A DNA stretch of 64,000 nt from Prochlorococcus marinus XMU1406 (GTDB lineage: Bacteria; Cyanobacteriota; Cyanobacteriia; PCC-6307; Cyanobiaceae), in assembly GCF_017696055.1 (NCBI RefSeq), contig NZ_JAAORG010000001.1, positions 310,001-374,000 on the forward strand, read 5' to 3'. Both the position numbers and the translations under genes were made by a program. Shown one piece after another: positions 1 through 14,114 of the stretch. Position 1 is the stretch's first letter; each line of letters begins with the position of its first letter. The notes beneath the pieces were generated by a model. It had not been told where the DNA came from. It ran no database searches and saw only the letters and a list, made by a program, of their open reading frames with translations.

Positions 1-8
1 AAAATTTA

Positions 9-344
9 TTACTTTTTGATATCTTTTTCACTTTTATCATTCTTATCATTTTTTTTAAACTTTATTTCACCTGTAACAGTTCTTTTGATTGGTAAATTTG
101 CTACTAATGCAGTCATTCTGTCCTCCGTCTCTAAACTTACTGCCACCTCTTCAAAATCAATCTCAACGTATTTTGCAACAACATCTAGTATTTCATTCCT
201 CATCTTATCCAAAAGATCAGTTGTTAAAGAACTCATATCAACTCTGTCATGAGCAAGTACAAGTTGTAATCTTTCTCTAGCAGTGTTGGCACTAGCCGTT
301 TCTCTGCCTAGTAACTTGTTTATAAGATCTCTGAGGGTCATCAT
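9..344 (-). CDS. minE: Cell division topological specificity factor MinE
   Basis: MinE drives oscillation or positioning of MinCD at the membrane so that the Z-ring forms at mid-cell. The 111-residue protein carries the family pattern: an amphipathic N-terminus ([13 protein letters not shown]), the MinD-binding stretch [13 protein letters not shown] at about residues 22-34, and the C-terminal dimerisation domain. It is longer than a typical MinE of about 90 residues because of a lysine/aspartate-rich tail after residue 95. It begins one base after the minD stop, so the two are surely cotranscribed. Two ATGs stand in tandem; either could be the start. Confidence 0.95.
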   Translation of the reverse strand: MMTLRDLINKLLGRETASANTARERLQLVLAHDRVDMSSLTTDLLDKMRNEILDVVAKYVEIDFEEVAVSLETEDRMTALVANLPIKRTVTGEIKFKKNDKNDKSEKDIKK

Positions 345-345
345 T

Positions 346-1161
346 TTAAAAAACCTTTGTTTGCATTAATCTCATGAATTTATCTTTAAGACTTTTACCT
401 TCATTTTTTGGATCAATAATTGGTACGTCATCTCCAGTAAGTCTCTGAGAAACATTCAAATAACATTTTTTTGCAGGAGATCTACCATCTGTTAGTGTTA
501 GTGGCTCTCCTCTATTTGTACTTATTATTACCTGTTCATCTTCTAAAACAATTCCTAACAAAGGCAAAGAAAGTATCCCTTGGACATCATCGATAGATAG
601 CATTTCTTGACTTGCCATCATGTTGGGGCGAACTCTGTTGATTACAAGCTGGATAGGTTCAATGTCAGAAGTATTAAGAATTCCTATTACTCTATCGGCG
701 TCGCGTACTGCAGATAATTCCGGGTTAGTTACAACAATAGCTTCTTTACAAGCTGCAAGAGCATTTTTAAAGCCATCTTCTACACCAGCAGGACAATCTA
801 CTAAGACAAAATCAAATTTCTCACTAAGCAGTTCGCTTATTTTTTTCATATCTTCGGGCTTCATCCAATCCAACATTCTTGGATCCCCAGCAGGTAGAAG
901 AGCAAGATTAGGTTCCTTTTTATGCCTTACCAATGCTTGGTCAAGACGACAATTCTTATCCAGAACATCTTGAGCAGTATAGATGATGCGATTTTCTAAT
1001 CCTAGAAGAAGATCTAAATTTCTTAAGCCAAAATCAGCATCTAAAACAGCAGTTGTTGCTCCGCTATTAGCAAGAGCTATGCCTAAGTTTGCAGTTAAAG
1101 TGGTTTTACCAACACCTCCTTTACCTGAACAAATTAATATTGTGCGAGTATTTTTCCCCAC
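346..1161 (-). CDS. minD: Septum-site determining ATPase MinD
   Basis: MinD is the ParA/MinD-type ATPase that recruits MinC to the membrane and is stimulated by MinE. The 271-residue protein has the deviant Walker A motif KGGVGKT at residues 14-20, a Walker B-like segment FVLVDCPAG, and a C-terminal amphipathic membrane-targeting helix ([14 protein letters not shown]). Length and motifs are fully typical. It lies directly upstream of minE and 110 bp downstream of minC on the minus strand. Confidence 0.97.
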   Translation of the reverse strand: MGKNTRTILICSGKGGVGKTTLTANLGIALANSGATTAVLDADFGLRNLDLLLGLENRIIYTAQDVLDKNCRLDQALVRHKKEPNLALLPAGDPRMLDWMKPEDMKKISELLSEKFDFVLVDCPAGVEDGFKNALAACKEAIVVTNPELSAVRDADRVIGILNTSDIEPIQLVINRVRPNMMASQEMLSIDDVQGILSLPLLGIVLEDEQVIISTNRGEPLTLTDGRSPAKKCYLNVSQRLTGDDVPIIDPKNEGKSLKDKFMRLMQTKVF

Positions 1162-1271
1162 GTTTTTAAGGATTTTACAAATAATAAAGCCACTTGCAGA
1201 AAGTTAAATATTTTAAAGATTAAGTAATTCTTAAATTTATCTAGTTTTAATTAATTTTTTCAAATAATTGA

Positions 1272-1934
1272 TTAATTTTTAGGTTCGATTTGGTGTGGTT
1301 TGATAATTATCGTTTGTTTATCTATAACGGCAATTTCTGGATAAAGATTTTTGGGCTTTTCCTTCGGTCCAATGGCTATCACATCCGCAATGCGTAACTG
1401 TAAAGGGTTTAGATAAAGTGATGCGATAGAGGCATTTCTATTTCCATTTTTCCCAGCGAATGCGATCCCTAGTAATTTGCCCCAAACGTAAATATTTTTC
1501 TTAGCTGAAACTATTGCTCCTGCATTAACATCTCCAATAATGCATAGGTTTCCATTTGAAGATATTCTGTCACCTGATCGTACTGTTCCTTTGTAAAAAA
1601 TATCGTCTTTATTTTTTAAATTGAACAAAAGTAATTTATTTTTAATTTCTTGCTCTTTCATAAAAGTTGAATTTATTTTTAAAGACTTTCCACTTAATAT
1701 TGTTTCTCTGTTATTTGAGTAAATGCATAGGGAAGAAATATTAATTTTGCCAAAAAATTTCTTTAATTTTGATAATTGATGAGAACTTATTGATTCATTT
1801 GTTGAGAAAATTTTTGCTTCCAGAGGTCCCTTTATGGAAGAAAATTTTTTAAAAGTTTCATGAATATTATCAAAATCTAACAAAGAAAAAATTTCTAAAA
1901 ATTTACTTTTAGTGTTATTTATAACGATTTCCAT
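1272..1934 (-). CDS. minC: Septum-site determining protein MinC
   Basis: MinC inhibits FtsZ assembly away from mid-cell when bound to MinD. In this 220-residue protein the conserved right-handed beta-helix C-terminal domain is clear from about residue 116 (GTVRSGDRISSNGN, then GDVNAGAIVSA and VWGKLLGIAFAG). The N-terminal FtsZ-inhibiting domain is divergent, as is usual in cyanobacteria. It follows the HD-hydrolase gene after 10 bp and precedes minD, giving the order ctpA-HD-minC-minD-minE. Confidence 0.93.
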   Translation of the reverse strand: MEIVINNTKSKFLEIFSLLDFDNIHETFKKFSSIKGPLEAKIFSTNESISSHQLSKLKKFFGKINISSLCIYSNNRETILSGKSLKINSTFMKEQEIKNKLLLFNLKNKDDIFYKGTVRSGDRISSNGNLCIIGDVNAGAIVSAKKNIYVWGKLLGIAFAGKNGNRNASIASLYLNPLQLRIADVIAIGPKEKPKNLYPEIAVIDKQTIIIKPHQIEPKN

Positions 1935-1944
1935 TGAATATAAT

Positions 1945-3201
1945 TTAGGAATTATTTTTAATTAATAAAATTTCATTTGTGATTTCTTTTTTGATCATAC
2001 CTGGATAAATAATAAAAGAGCTTTCCTCAGATCTCATTAAAGTTTTTATTAATGCAGAATTATTTTCTAATGAGCTTTGATAATTTCCGTCCCATATTTT
2101 TAGCGCATTGTTAGATTCAAAACCTTTAAAAGACCTTTCCTTAATCCCACAAAATATTTCCGAATTAAAACCATTCTTTTCACATAATTTTCTTGCAAAT
2201 GCAAAGATTTTTAATCTATTAATTTTACTTAAAAAACTTATGTCTGATGCCTTTAATAATTCTCTGTCAATAAACATTTTGCAAAGTGTAGAAAGTGGCT
2301 CAAAAGATTCATCTTTCCATCTAATCAAGTGATAGAAAAAGGTTACATCATCATTTCTTATGAAATCATCAAAATCAACCTTCTCAGGAGAAAATATCCA
2401 TTTATGTAGAGAATTATCTAACCAAATTTTCTTTTCAAAATTATTTTTTATTGTATAAACTATTTTTTCCAGAATCCATGTTGATATTTCGTTTATTCTG
2501 TGATTGTATATTGTTCTGTACATCAAGTTTCTTAGTACTAGGAAATGCTCAATAGCGATAACTCCTTTTGGTTTGATCCCGATATTTCCATCAGGTGAAA
2601 AAGTAAGAGCCGAAATGATTCTTTCTAAATCTACTAAGCCATAATTAGTACCTGTGTTGTAACTGTCGCGTAAAAGATAATCGAGACGATCACAATCTAT
2701 CTCACTGCTAATCAATGTTTTTAAAGGTTTTGAAAAAAGTTGTTTTGATTGAAATAATTCTCCAATTTGGCCCGGTAATTCGTTGTCATACTTTTTGAGT
2801 ATTGAATTTATTGGAGAATAATTTTTAACTAAGTTTTGAGACCATTGTTCGTGATTATGATCGAATATTTCTTCACTGGTATGGCTTAAAGGTCCATGAC
2901 CTAAATCATGTAATAAAGCTGCTCCATAAAGAACAAATTTATTTTTACAAAATGAAGATTCACTTTCAATTAATCTCTGATATATTTTTCTAGCTATACA
3001 AAACACACCAATTGAGTGGGTAAATCTACTTGATTCTGCACCATGAAAAAGTAATGATGCAGATCCTAATTGTTTTATTCTTCTTAGTCTTTGAAATGCA
3101 ATTGTATCAATTAATTCAATAATCATTAATTCTTCAGGCTTTCCTGCATCAAATACTATTTCTTTATGAATTGGATCATGAAAAGTTCTTTTAAAACTCA
3201 T
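1945..3201 (-). CDS. HD-superfamily phosphohydrolase (dGTPase-like)
   Basis: This is a 418-residue metal-dependent phosphohydrolase of the COG1078/YdhJ-like type. Metal ligands are visible: H62 in RFTHSIGV, the HD pair at residues 98-99 in ALLHDLGHGPLSH, H102, and a downstream DCDRLDYLLRDS segment. The family includes dNTP triphosphohydrolases, but the substrate cannot be read from the sequence. The start has a 37-bp gap to ctpA, and the stop lies 10 bp before minC, so it sits inside a presumed ctpA-min transcription unit. A link to division is contextual only. Confidence 0.85.
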   Translation of the reverse strand: MSFKRTFHDPIHKEIVFDAGKPEELMIIELIDTIAFQRLRRIKQLGSASLLFHGAESSRFTHSIGVFCIARKIYQRLIESESSFCKNKFVLYGAALLHDLGHGPLSHTSEEIFDHNHEQWSQNLVKNYSPINSILKKYDNELPGQIGELFQSKQLFSKPLKTLISSEIDCDRLDYLLRDSYNTGTNYGLVDLERIISALTFSPDGNIGIKPKGVIAIEHFLVLRNLMYRTIYNHRINEISTWILEKIVYTIKNNFEKKIWLDNSLHKWIFSPEKVDFDDFIRNDDVTFFYHLIRWKDESFEPLSTLCKMFIDRELLKASDISFLSKINRLKIFAFARKLCEKNGFNSEIFCGIKERSFKGFESNNALKIWDGNYQSSLENNSALIKTLMRSEESSFIIYPGMIKKEITNEILLIKNNS

Positions 3202-3238
3202 AGCTTTTAAGATTTTTTATATTCAACTCTTTGACATA

Positions 3239-4528
3239 TCAAGTTTCTATTTCTTCATTACTTAATTCAATAGTTTGAACTGAAACTTCTTCTTTTTCTA
3301 ATAGCGACTCGAGAAATAGTTCTGCATTCCTAACCCATTTATCGTCAGCATTTCCATATTCACTTGCATCTGGAAGATCAAGTAATTTATCGGGCGTCAT
3401 ACCTTGGCCTTGAATATTATTACCTTTGGGAGTTAAGTAACTAGCAACTGTTATAGCAATACCACTTTCCTCTCCCAAACTTTTTAAGGATTGAATTAAA
3501 CCTTTCCCATAAGTTTTTTCTCCCATAAGAATTGATCTGCCATTATCTTGTAAAGAACCAGCAAGTATTTCACTTGCACTGGCAGTGCCTTTATTAACAA
3601 GAGTCACCATTGGGCCATCATAAGATGTTTCTTTTTGAGAAATTATTGCATCTTTGATTCCATTTCTATTTTTTGTCTCAACAACAGGTTTCTCACTTAA
3701 TAATGAGTCGGCAACTGCTATTCCTGAACTTACTAGCCCCCCTGAATTATTTCTAAGATCCAAGATTAACCCCTCTACCTCTTTTTCTTTTAACTCTTGA
3801 AGTGCCTCTTCAACTTTTTTTGGTACGCTTTCGCTGAATTGGGTTATTCTTAAATATCCTATTGTGTGAGAATCGTCTCTTAGTCTCTTTGTTCTAACTG
3901 GCCTAAGATCTACCGATCTCCTTTCTAAATCGACTTCCCTGATTTCTCCTGATTCCGAAGATATTTCAACTAAAACTTTGGTCCCTGATTCACCTCTTAA
4001 CTTAGAGGCTGTATTAGCAAGGCCTAATTCTTTGGATGGAATTCCATCCACTTTCTCTATGAAATCCCCACTGATTATTCCAGCTTCTTCAGCAGGTGAT
4101 CCGCCAAGAGTTGAGATAACTTTTATTTTGTTATTATCATTATCTTCACCTAATTGGAGCCCTACACCATTTATTTCACTGCCAAAATTACTTGATTTAA
4201 GGAGCTCATAATCTTTTGGACGTAAAATTCTTGTATAGGGATCTTCTAGAGGTCTTAACATGTTTTCAATTGAAGAATAAGCCTCTTCAGTTGTTTCAAT
4301 TTGTTTCTGTAATGTTTTTTGTCTAATTCTCTTCCATTGTATTTCTTCAAACTTATCTGGGTCATAAAATCCCTCATTCACCAAGGTCCAAGCGTCAAGC
4401 ACTAATTGCTTGGCATCACTGAGAGCATACACTTTTTCAATCAAAAAAAGATTGGTAGAAAAAACAATGATCATTAATACAGTGATCAAAGTTTTGAATG
4501 TTAAAAGTTTGTTAAAAGATGAATTCAT
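3239..4528 (-). CDS. ctpA: Carboxyl-terminal processing protease CtpA
   Basis: CtpA is a lumenal/periplasmic serine protease (peptidase family S41); in cyanobacteria it matures the photosystem II D1 precursor. The ATG at 4528 (MNSSFNKLL) gives about 429 residues with an N-terminal hydrophobic signal segment. A further upstream TTG is possible but extends into the petB promoter space. A PDZ domain is seen in the first half (VGLQLGED, then GGSPAEEAGIISGD). The catalytic region has the Ser in GTASASEILAGSLQD and the Lys in GEKTYGKGLIQ. It is divergent from petB across about 70 bp. Confidence 0.93.
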   Translation of the reverse strand: MNSSFNKLLTFKTLITVLMIIVFSTNLFLIEKVYALSDAKQLVLDAWTLVNEGFYDPDKFEEIQWKRIRQKTLQKQIETTEEAYSSIENMLRPLEDPYTRILRPKDYELLKSSNFGSEINGVGLQLGEDNDNNKIKVISTLGGSPAEEAGIISGDFIEKVDGIPSKELGLANTASKLRGESGTKVLVEISSESGEIREVDLERRSVDLRPVRTKRLRDDSHTIGYLRITQFSESVPKKVEEALQELKEKEVEGLILDLRNNSGGLVSSGIAVADSLLSEKPVVETKNRNGIKDAIISQKETSYDGPMVTLVNKGTASASEILAGSLQDNGRSILMGEKTYGKGLIQSLKSLGEESGIAITVASYLTPKGNNIQGQGMTPDKLLDLPDASEYGNADDKWVRNAELFLESLLEKEEVSVQTIELSNEEIET

Positions 4529-4599
4529 TGGGTTAAGTGTTAACACCAAGTATAAGAATTTTAAGTAAGCTCTTTATATCAAAGCTAAATTTTTTTTGG

Positions 4600-5256
4600 A
4601 TGGCCGATTCTTCATCTGTTTATGACTGGTTTCAAGAAAGACTTGAAATTCAAGACATAACTGACGACGTAACTTCCAAGTACGTACCCCCTCACGTAAA
4701 CATTTTTTATTGTTTAGGTGGCATAACTTTAGTATGCTTCCTAATTCAATTTGCAACAGGTTTTGCAATGACTTTTTACTATAAGCCAACAGTTACTCAA
4801 GCCTATAGTTCAGTAAGTTATTTAATGACCGATGTAAGTTTTGGATGGTTAATAAGATCTGTTCATAGATGGAGTGCATCAATGATGGTTTTGATGTTAA
4901 TTCTTCATGTTTTTAGAGTTTATCTTACCGGTGGTTTCAAAAGGCCAAGAGAATTAACTTGGGTGACAGGTGTTGTAATGGCTGTCATAACAGTAGCTTT
5001 TGGAGTAACTGGATATTCTTTACCTTGGGATCAAGTGGGTTACTGGGCAGTCAAAATTGTTTCAGGTGTGCCTGCTGCCATACCAGTAATTGGAGATTTC
5101 ATGGTCGAACTTCTTAGAGGTGGAGAAAGTGTTGGGCAATCAACTCTTACAAGATTTTATAGTCTTCATACTTTTGTTTTGCCATGGTCTTTAGCAGTCT
5201 TTATGTTGATGCACTTCTTAATGATTCGTAAACAAGGTATTTCAGGACCCTTATAA
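4600..5256 (+). CDS. petB: Cytochrome b6 (cytochrome b6f complex)
   Basis: Cytochrome b6 is the four-helix, multi-heme subunit of the thylakoid plastoquinol-plastocyanin reductase. Starting at the ATG at 4600 ([11 protein letters not shown]) gives 218 residues, close to the family length; longer upstream readings add unrelated sequence. Visible landmarks are the Cys of the extra heme (FYCLGG, C38), the first histidine pair in [11 protein letters not shown] and LILHVFRVY, and the second set in [10 protein letters not shown] and [16 protein letters not shown]. petD follows after 33 bp. Confidence 0.98.
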   Translation: MADSSSVYDWFQERLEIQDITDDVTSKYVPPHVNIFYCLGGITLVCFLIQFATGFAMTFYYKPTVTQAYSSVSYLMTDVSFGWLIRSVHRWSASMMVLMLILHVFRVYLTGGFKRPRELTWVTGVVMAVITVAFGVTGYSLPWDQVGYWAVKIVSGVPAAIPVIGDFMVELLRGGESVGQSTLTRFYSLHTFVLPWSLAVFMLMHFLMIRKQGISGPL

Positions 5257-5289
5257 ACTTTTATAATTAATTCATTACAAGACTTCCTT

Positions 5290-5772
5290 ATGTCTACGTT
5301 AAAAAAACCAGATTTATCTGACCCAAAATTAAGAGCAAAACTAGCAAAAGGTATGGGCCATAATTATTATGGTGAGCCTGCTTGGCCAAATGATTTACTA
5401 TATATATTCCCAGTAGTTATTTTAGGTACTATCGCCTGCGTAGTTGGACTAGCAGTTCTCGATCCTGCAATGCTAGGAGACAAGGCAAATCCATTCGCTA
5501 CCCCTTTAGAAATCCTTCCAGAATGGTACTTATACCCAGTTTTTCAAATACTTAGGGTAGTTCCTAATAAGCTTTTGGGAATTGCACTTCAAACATTAAT
5601 TCCACTTGGATTAATGATTTTACCCTTTATCGAAAACGTTAATAAATTTTCTAATCCATTTAGGAGACCAATAGCAATGTCTGTTTTCTTATTTGGGACT
5701 TTTCTAACAATATATCTTGGTATTGGAGCATGCTTGCCTATTGATAAATCACTAACTTTAGGATTATTTTAG
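5290..5772 (+). CDS. petD: Cytochrome b6f complex subunit IV
   Basis: Subunit IV completes the quinone-binding core with cytochrome b6. The 160-residue protein has the conserved N-terminus ([31 protein letters not shown]), the Qo-site PEWY motif ([11 protein letters not shown]) and three hydrophobic helices. It is in operon with petB. Its stop is only 2 bp from the stop of the convergent invertase gene, so there is no room for a separate terminator between them. Confidence 0.98.
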
Positions 5773-5774
5773 GC

Positions 5775-7214
5775 TTAAATTTTTAACATATCTATATCGT
5801 TATACTCATTTCTTAGGAAATGATTCATTAACAAAAAACCAACAATTGTCCATGTTTGATAAGTTCTTGATTGTTGTCCAACCCAAGTACCAGTAGGACC
5901 ATCAAAATATTCTGCCCATTCTTGCTTAGGCAATTGATTAAGTTGACACCAATATGATTCCTCTACTAAAGATTTCATTTCTTCCATGAGAATCACATCA
6001 TCAGAACCATAATTTTTTTGATGCAATAGGACGGCTGCCCCAAAAAACCAAAGTAAACTTGGCCAATGTCCACCGTTGTGGTAACTCCAAGGCCAATTCT
6101 TTGGATCCGATCCGGTTTTATTTTGCCATTCTTCTACATCCATATGAGGATGACAAATTCTCATAGGCATTTGAGCCATCAAATGCTGTCTGTTATGTAA
6201 AACTAATCTAAATAAAGCTCTTTGTTCTTCTGGAGGCAGTACATCGAACATACATGCTAAAGAATTCCCTAAACTGTAAAATCGAAAGTCTGGCCTTCCT
6301 GTCCTAATATTTCCTATTAAGTAACCACCTCTATTCTCTAACCAATCTTGTAACCATGAGGGAACAACTTGAGGTTGAACGTTAAATTCATTGAAGTGTT
6401 GATCATCACCATACTGCTCAGTAGGCCTTCTTCTTAAAATTTGCATTGTTTGGCTGGTAACCCAATAATGTTTTAAAAGAAAACTACCTAAATCCTTAAC
6501 CCATTGATTTGTAAGAATTAATCTTTGGTCTAAAAGTCTACTAACATGATCTGCTCTACTTAATTCCATTAAGTTTATACAACTTTTTAAACATCCATGA
6601 AGTAAAACTTCAACTTCTAGAGGTGCGCCCCATACATCCATAGGTCTATCAATCATAAATGCGCAATCTGGAACAAAAAGTACTGGAGTACCCTCAAATG
6701 TTGGATGTAGAACTAAATCTAGTAGAAGTTGAATTCCTCTTTGAACGCTTTGACTTTTCCCAAAGGCATGATCGCCGCTTTTGTTGACATAATACCAACA
6801 TAAAATGGGCCACCATAAACTTGCATCAGCTGAAGTAATTCTGCCTATTGATCTCTGACCATAGTCTCCAATGAGCTTTCCATTCTCTTCAACGAAACTA
6901 GTTGGAAAGACGCCACGTGTTTGGTAATTAGTGCTTTGTAACTCAAGGCATACACTTAAGAACTTTTTGACAATTTCGTACCGTTTTTGGGTAATGAGGT
7001 AAATCATTACAGGAACGTTGTCTCTTAAAAATATTTCTCCATAATTTAGTTTTTTATTTTTTGTAGGGTGTTCCAGTGCAGCAACGCTTCCCACTAACTC
7101 GCCTGATATTTCAACCAAAGTCTTTTCGAAGTGTTTTTTTGCATTTGTTACAATTTTCTCTTCATCTGAACTTGGTCTTACTCTTAAATTTTTTTGACTA
7201 AATCTTTCTGCCAT
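5775..7214 (-). CDS. Neutral/alkaline invertase (glycoside hydrolase family 100)
   Basis: This enzyme hydrolyses sucrose to glucose and fructose in the cytoplasm. The 479-residue protein shows the GH100 pattern: YGEIFLRDNVPVMIYLI near the N-terminus, the DASLWWPILCWYY segment, FVPDCAFMIDRPMDVWGAPLEV, and the C-terminal WPWSYHNGGHWPSLLWFF and WAEYFDGPTGTWVGQQSRTYQTWT blocks. It converges on petD and is transcribed away from the rRNA leader. In marine picocyanobacteria sucrose is a compatible solute, so a salvage role is likely. Confidence 0.92.
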   Translation of the reverse strand: MAERFSQKNLRVRPSSDEEKIVTNAKKHFEKTLVEISGELVGSVAALEHPTKNKKLNYGEIFLRDNVPVMIYLITQKRYEIVKKFLSVCLELQSTNYQTRGVFPTSFVEENGKLIGDYGQRSIGRITSADASLWWPILCWYYVNKSGDHAFGKSQSVQRGIQLLLDLVLHPTFEGTPVLFVPDCAFMIDRPMDVWGAPLEVEVLLHGCLKSCINLMELSRADHVSRLLDQRLILTNQWVKDLGSFLLKHYWVTSQTMQILRRRPTEQYGDDQHFNEFNVQPQVVPSWLQDWLENRGGYLIGNIRTGRPDFRFYSLGNSLACMFDVLPPEEQRALFRLVLHNRQHLMAQMPMRICHPHMDVEEWQNKTGSDPKNWPWSYHNGGHWPSLLWFFGAAVLLHQKNYGSDDVILMEEMKSLVEESYWCQLNQLPKQEWAEYFDGPTGTWVGQQSRTYQTWTIVGFLLMNHFLRNEYNDIDMLKI

Positions 7215-7815
7215 TTCATTTATATCCCTTTATTTAAGCCTAGTTGTTTAAATAGACTTTGAACAAATAAAAAATTAATAAAAAATTTTTGTATAAAAGG
7301 TTGCAAAATTACAGTGGGATGGTTTAGTATTTTCTTCTGGGCAAAAATATTCTTTTTGCATTATTTAGTCAATTACCTTAAATCTGATTTTTGGTAAATG
7401 AATGAATCTTTTGGAGATTTGATTCCGATCATTATTTTCAGCCAGTAGAAGGGTTTTCCCTTCGAAGTGAGTTATTCACTTGTTGTATAACTCTGCACCT
7501 AGAAAATTTAAAAACTTAGGAACTGATGCTTTTATTGCGTCAAGAATAACTAAATTTTTTTAGTTTTTTCACGATGTTCATGCAATAAAGGTGTGAGGTC
7601 CCGTCAAGTATATATAAAAAATGTCATCAATTGCTAACTTTTGGCTTTGATGCAAACGGATCTGAGATCTTGGAAAGTCACTTTAGAAATATTTTTAATG
7701 TGCACTCAATGTAATCCTTAAAATTTAAGGAGGCTGAAACTAAATACATAAACTAAAGTTTTTATTTGGATAAAGCAATTCAAATTGAGTAGATTTATCT
7801 ACAAAAGGATTTGAA
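7215..7815 (+). other. 600-bp gene-free rRNA operon leader
   Basis: No credible reading frame was found. The stretch holds the rRNA promoter(s), which I cannot place precisely, and a leader of several hundred bases. It contains two adjacent perfect hairpins (7448-7480) and a GC-richer patch around 7591-7607 (GTGTGAGGTCCCGTCAAG) that contrasts with the surrounding AT-rich DNA. The last 150 bp should contain the 5' strand of the 16S processing stem. Confidence 0.6.
7448..7480. repeat. Two back-to-back hairpins in the rRNA leader
   Basis: GAAGGG-TTTT-CCCTTC (7448-7463) is followed at once by AAGTGA-GTTAT-TCACTT. Both stems are perfect and 6 bp long. They sit about 350 bp before 16S. They could be part of a small RNA, an attenuator or a leader structure; there is no long T-run after the second. 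Confidence 0.55.
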
Positions 7816-9299
<1,484 letters not shown>

Positions 9300-9426
9300 A
9301 ACAGGGAGACAACAAAATGTTTAATATTATTATTTTGTCACCTTAGGTCGATCGGTATCTCACGTTCTTAATTTATTAAGAATTTCATTTCCTAAGTTTT
9401 TCTAGGTCACACCCATTATTTTTCCT

Positions 9427-9500
<74 letters not shown>

Positions 9501-9512
9501 TATCTCTATGTT

Positions 9513-9585
9513 GGGGGTATAGCTCAGTTGGTAGAGCGCCTGCTTTGCAAGCAGGATGTCAGCGGTTCGAGTCCGCTTACCTCCA
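9513..9585 (+). tRNA. trnA: tRNA-Ala(TGC)
   Basis: A 73-nt cloverleaf with acceptor GGGGGTA/TACCTCC, anticodon stem-loop CCTGC-TTTGCAA-GCAGG (TGC) and T-arm AGCGG-TTCGAGT-CCGCT, 12 bp after tRNA-Ile. Confidence 0.97.
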
Positions 9586-9841
9586 CTGATTACCACCTCT
9601 TCCATAATTTATATAAAGGAAATGTTGTGTGTTGTGATCAAATTCTGAACGAATCTAGCTTCCTAGTGAAATCATTAAGATGCTGGACTCATTGAATTAT
9701 TTTCATTGTTTTCAGAGAACCTTGACAACTGCATAGATTATTTTTAAAGACAATAAGCATCTTTAATGATGCAGATTTATTATTTGTGCGAAAGCATTAA
9801 TAACAATTCTATTAAGCTGATGCTTCAATTTTGAAGTTATT

Positions 9842-12715
<2,874 letters not shown>

Positions 12716-12780
12716 AAATAAACTTAATTTGTTGTTTTTAATTTATATAATTTTCTATGCAGTTCTCAAGGTTCACACTA

Positions 12781-12897
12781 TCCTGGTGTTCATGGCGATG
12801 TGGAACCACTCCGATCCATCTCGAACTCGGTTGTGAAACGCATCAGCGGCGAAAATATTTAGGGGGTAGCCCCTTGAGAAAATAGCTCAATGCCAGG
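12781..12897 (+). rRNA. rrf: 5S ribosomal RNA
   Basis: A sequence of about 117 nt beginning TCCTGGTG and ending TGCCAGG, with the conserved loop segment CCACTCCGATCCATCTCGAACTCGG. It follows 23S by about 65 bp. Confidence 0.96.
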
Positions 12898-12908
12898 TAA
12901 AAATATTT

Positions 12909-12946
12909 AAAAGGGTTTACTCTTCTTGAGTAAGCCCTTTTTTATT
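12909..12946 (+). terminator. Intrinsic terminator of the rRNA operon
   Basis: AAAAGGGTTTACTC-TTCT-TGAGTAAGCCCTTTT followed by TTATTTTT. The 3' T-tract overlaps the stop codon of mutM on the opposite strand, so the rRNA terminator ends inside the mutM gene. Confidence 0.9.
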
Positions 12947-13820
12947 TTTGGCATTGAGGACACCAATGGGTACTTCTCCCAGTAATTTTTTGTCTTTCAA
13001 TTAAATTTCCGCATTTACGACATTCTTTTCCAGTTCTCCTATAGACATTTGTTTGTAAACCAAAATTCCCATTCTCTCCTTCTAGGTCCCTAAAATCGCT
13101 AAATGTAGTCCCCCCAGAACCTATACTTTTTTTTAATACAGTTACGATTGATTCTTTGAGCTTGAATAACTCATTCTTCTTTATTGTTCGAGCTTCCCTA
13201 AAAGGCGCGATGCCAGCAGAGTATAAACTTTCATCAGCATAAATATTACCTATGCCTGCCACTATTGTTTGATCTAATAAAATTGCTTTTATAGATTTTG
13301 TTTTTTTTGAAATAACTTTCTTAAGGTAATTTGCATCAAAGTCTTTAGAAAATGGTTCTGGTCCTAATGAACCTAATCCTTTAATTATTTTGTTACGCGA
13401 TAGGTCTTTATTAATCCACCACATTTGACCAAAACTTCTTAAGTCAATGTACCTAAGCTCATTATTATTTTTATCGAAAAATCTTATTCTTGTATGTTTA
13501 CAAGGATGACTTGAGTTTGCAATAAATTTAAAATATCCTGTCATTCTTAAATGAACTACAAGAAATCCGTTATTTTGCGAATTTTCTAGAGGAAATTGAG
13601 CATTCTCATTTTGAACTTTTTTTAATTCAGCTATTAAATATTTTCCTCTTCTATCCCATTTATAAATAAGTGAGTTGCGAAGTCCTTTAATGAATTCTTT
13701 TTTGTTTGTTGGGAATGCAACAGTTGAATCCCTACAGACTTCTACTTTTTTAATAATAAAGTTATTAAGTTTTTTCTCTAAACCTCTACGAACAGTTTCT
13801 ACTTCAGGTAATTCAGGCAA
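12942..13820 (-). CDS. mutM: Formamidopyrimidine-DNA glycosylase
   Basis: This bifunctional glycosylase/AP lyase removes 8-oxoguanine and formamidopyrimidines. The 292-residue protein starts [15 protein letters not shown], with the catalytic Pro2 and Glu3. It has the Fpg zinc finger at the C-terminus (CRKCGN, then WCPQC) and the conserved helix-two-turn-helix region with [15 protein letters not shown]. It converges on the rRNA operon. psaE lies 4 bp upstream of its start, so mutM is probably read from a psaE transcript. Confidence 0.96.
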   Translation of the reverse strand: MPELPEVETVRRGLEKKLNNFIIKKVEVCRDSTVAFPTNKKEFIKGLRNSLIYKWDRRGKYLIAELKKVQNENAQFPLENSQNNGFLVVHLRMTGYFKFIANSSHPCKHTRIRFFDKNNNELRYIDLRSFGQMWWINKDLSRNKIIKGLGSLGPEPFSKDFDANYLKKVISKKTKSIKAILLDQTIVAGIGNIYADESLYSAGIAPFREARTIKKNELFKLKESIVTVLKKSIGSGGTTFSDFRDLEGENGNFGLQTNVYRRTGKECRKCGNLIERQKITGRSTHWCPQCQK

Positions 13821-13824
13821 TTAT

Positions 13825-14034
13825 TTAAGCTTTCTCTAATTCACTTTCAGCGAAATTATTTGTATTTGCTCCACCATCAGTTCCGCTAATCCCAGCGTAA
13901 TTTACTTTATCGAATCTGACTACACAGTTATATTTAATACCTGAGGTATCAACTGAAGCAACTTTACCTATTTCATTGTACCAATATGATTCTGGTCTTT
14001 TTACTCTTACGAGATCTCCTCTTGAAATTGCCAT
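13825..14034 (-). CDS. psaE: Photosystem I reaction centre subunit IV
   Basis: PsaE is a small SH3-like stromal subunit of photosystem I involved in ferredoxin docking and cyclic flow. The 69-residue protein has the conserved [27 protein letters not shown] start and ends [13 protein letters not shown]. Compared with the classic VNYSGINTNNFA loop there is a short glycine-rich insertion (ISGTDGGAN) before NTNNFA. It is 4 bp upstream of mutM. Confidence 0.96.
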   Translation of the reverse strand: MAISRGDLVRVKRPESYWYNEIGKVASVDTSGIKYNCVVRFDKVNYAGISGTDGGANTNNFAESELEKA

Positions 14035-14114
14035 TACTATTAATTTAACTTTTTGTAGAATAACTCATCATTAATATTCTTAGACAAATTATTCACACAT
14101 ATTAATTAAAAGTT

